From Nocardiopsis sp. YSL2 (GTDB lineage: Bacteria; Actinomycetota; Actinomycetes; Streptosporangiales; Streptosporangiaceae): a DNA stretch of 64,000 nucleotides. Both the position numbers and the translations under genes were made by a program. Where the stretch lies: positions 2,604,001 through 2,668,000 of the forward strand of contig NZ_JAMOAO010000001.1 of NCBI RefSeq assembly GCF_030555055.1, written 5' to 3'. Every line of letters begins with the position of its first letter. Position 1 is the stretch's first letter. The notes under the pieces were generated by a model. The model ran no database searches. It was given only the letters and a program-made list of their open reading frames with translations, and had not been told where the DNA came from. This document shows positions 63,955 to 64,000 of the stretch, one piece after another.

Positions 63955-64000
63955 CGGAGACACAGCAGCCCGGCGCCCTGCTTTATAGCCGCTGGCAGGA

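Overview
This window is the replication-origin region of a high-GC actinobacterium. The gene order, the parS sequence (core GTTTCACGTGAAAC), the Ssb and S18 types and the thioredoxin/SigM/MurJ block fit the order Streptosporangiales, and a Nocardiopsis-like organism is my best guess. That name is inference, because the window holds no 16S gene.

Left part (1-9 kb). The 5' end of dnaA runs off the left edge. It is followed by oriC with at least seven DnaA boxes, then the block rpmH-rnpA-yidD-yidC-jag-rsmG-parA-parB. Six parS sites lie among these genes. Three sit inside perfect 34-42 bp palindromes and two lie inside the parA coding frame. trxB-trxA follow on the minus strand behind a good SigR-type promoter.

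9-24 kb. A membrane protein and a two-component pair precede the actinobacterial cell-envelope block: sigM with its zinc-type anti-sigma factor, a pseudokinase, two tandem murJ paralogues, a DUF6049-type protein and cca.

24-37 kb. Here are small regulators and enzymes, inositol-1-phosphate synthase, a bifunctional penicillin-binding protein, the rpsF-ssb-rpsR-rplI operon, a Tat-exported amidase and a MATE exporter.

37-41 kb. dnaB is interrupted by two large inteins. One splits the Walker A motif and shows the class 3 (W-C-T) signature. Three DnaA boxes lie upstream of the gene.

41-60 kb. This is accessory and metabolic: an ABC-F gene behind a leaderless seven-codon leader peptide, upp, two tadA-associated genes with tadA, a tRNA-Ser(CGA), a beta-mannosidase operon with a LacI-like sensor protein lacking the DNA-binding domain, a ROK repressor, a PadR regulator, a Rieske protein, a dienoyl-CoA-reductase-like flavoprotein and an SGNH hydrolase. 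Remnants of an AraC regulator and an SMP-30 gene are also present.

Right end (60.15-64 kb). A 55-bp 3' fragment of a tRNA-Ser(GGA) gene marks the edge of an integrated element that continues off the right side. The element carries nested inverted repeats, a low-GC convergent/divergent pair (a HEPN-motif protein and a two-TM coiled-coil protein) and a GntR-Nudix pair resembling the KorSA/Pif regulators of pSAM2-like integrative elements. A repressor-type palindrome fills the spacer of a strong rightward promoter. The HEPN/membrane-protein pair is my best candidate for an undescribed system.
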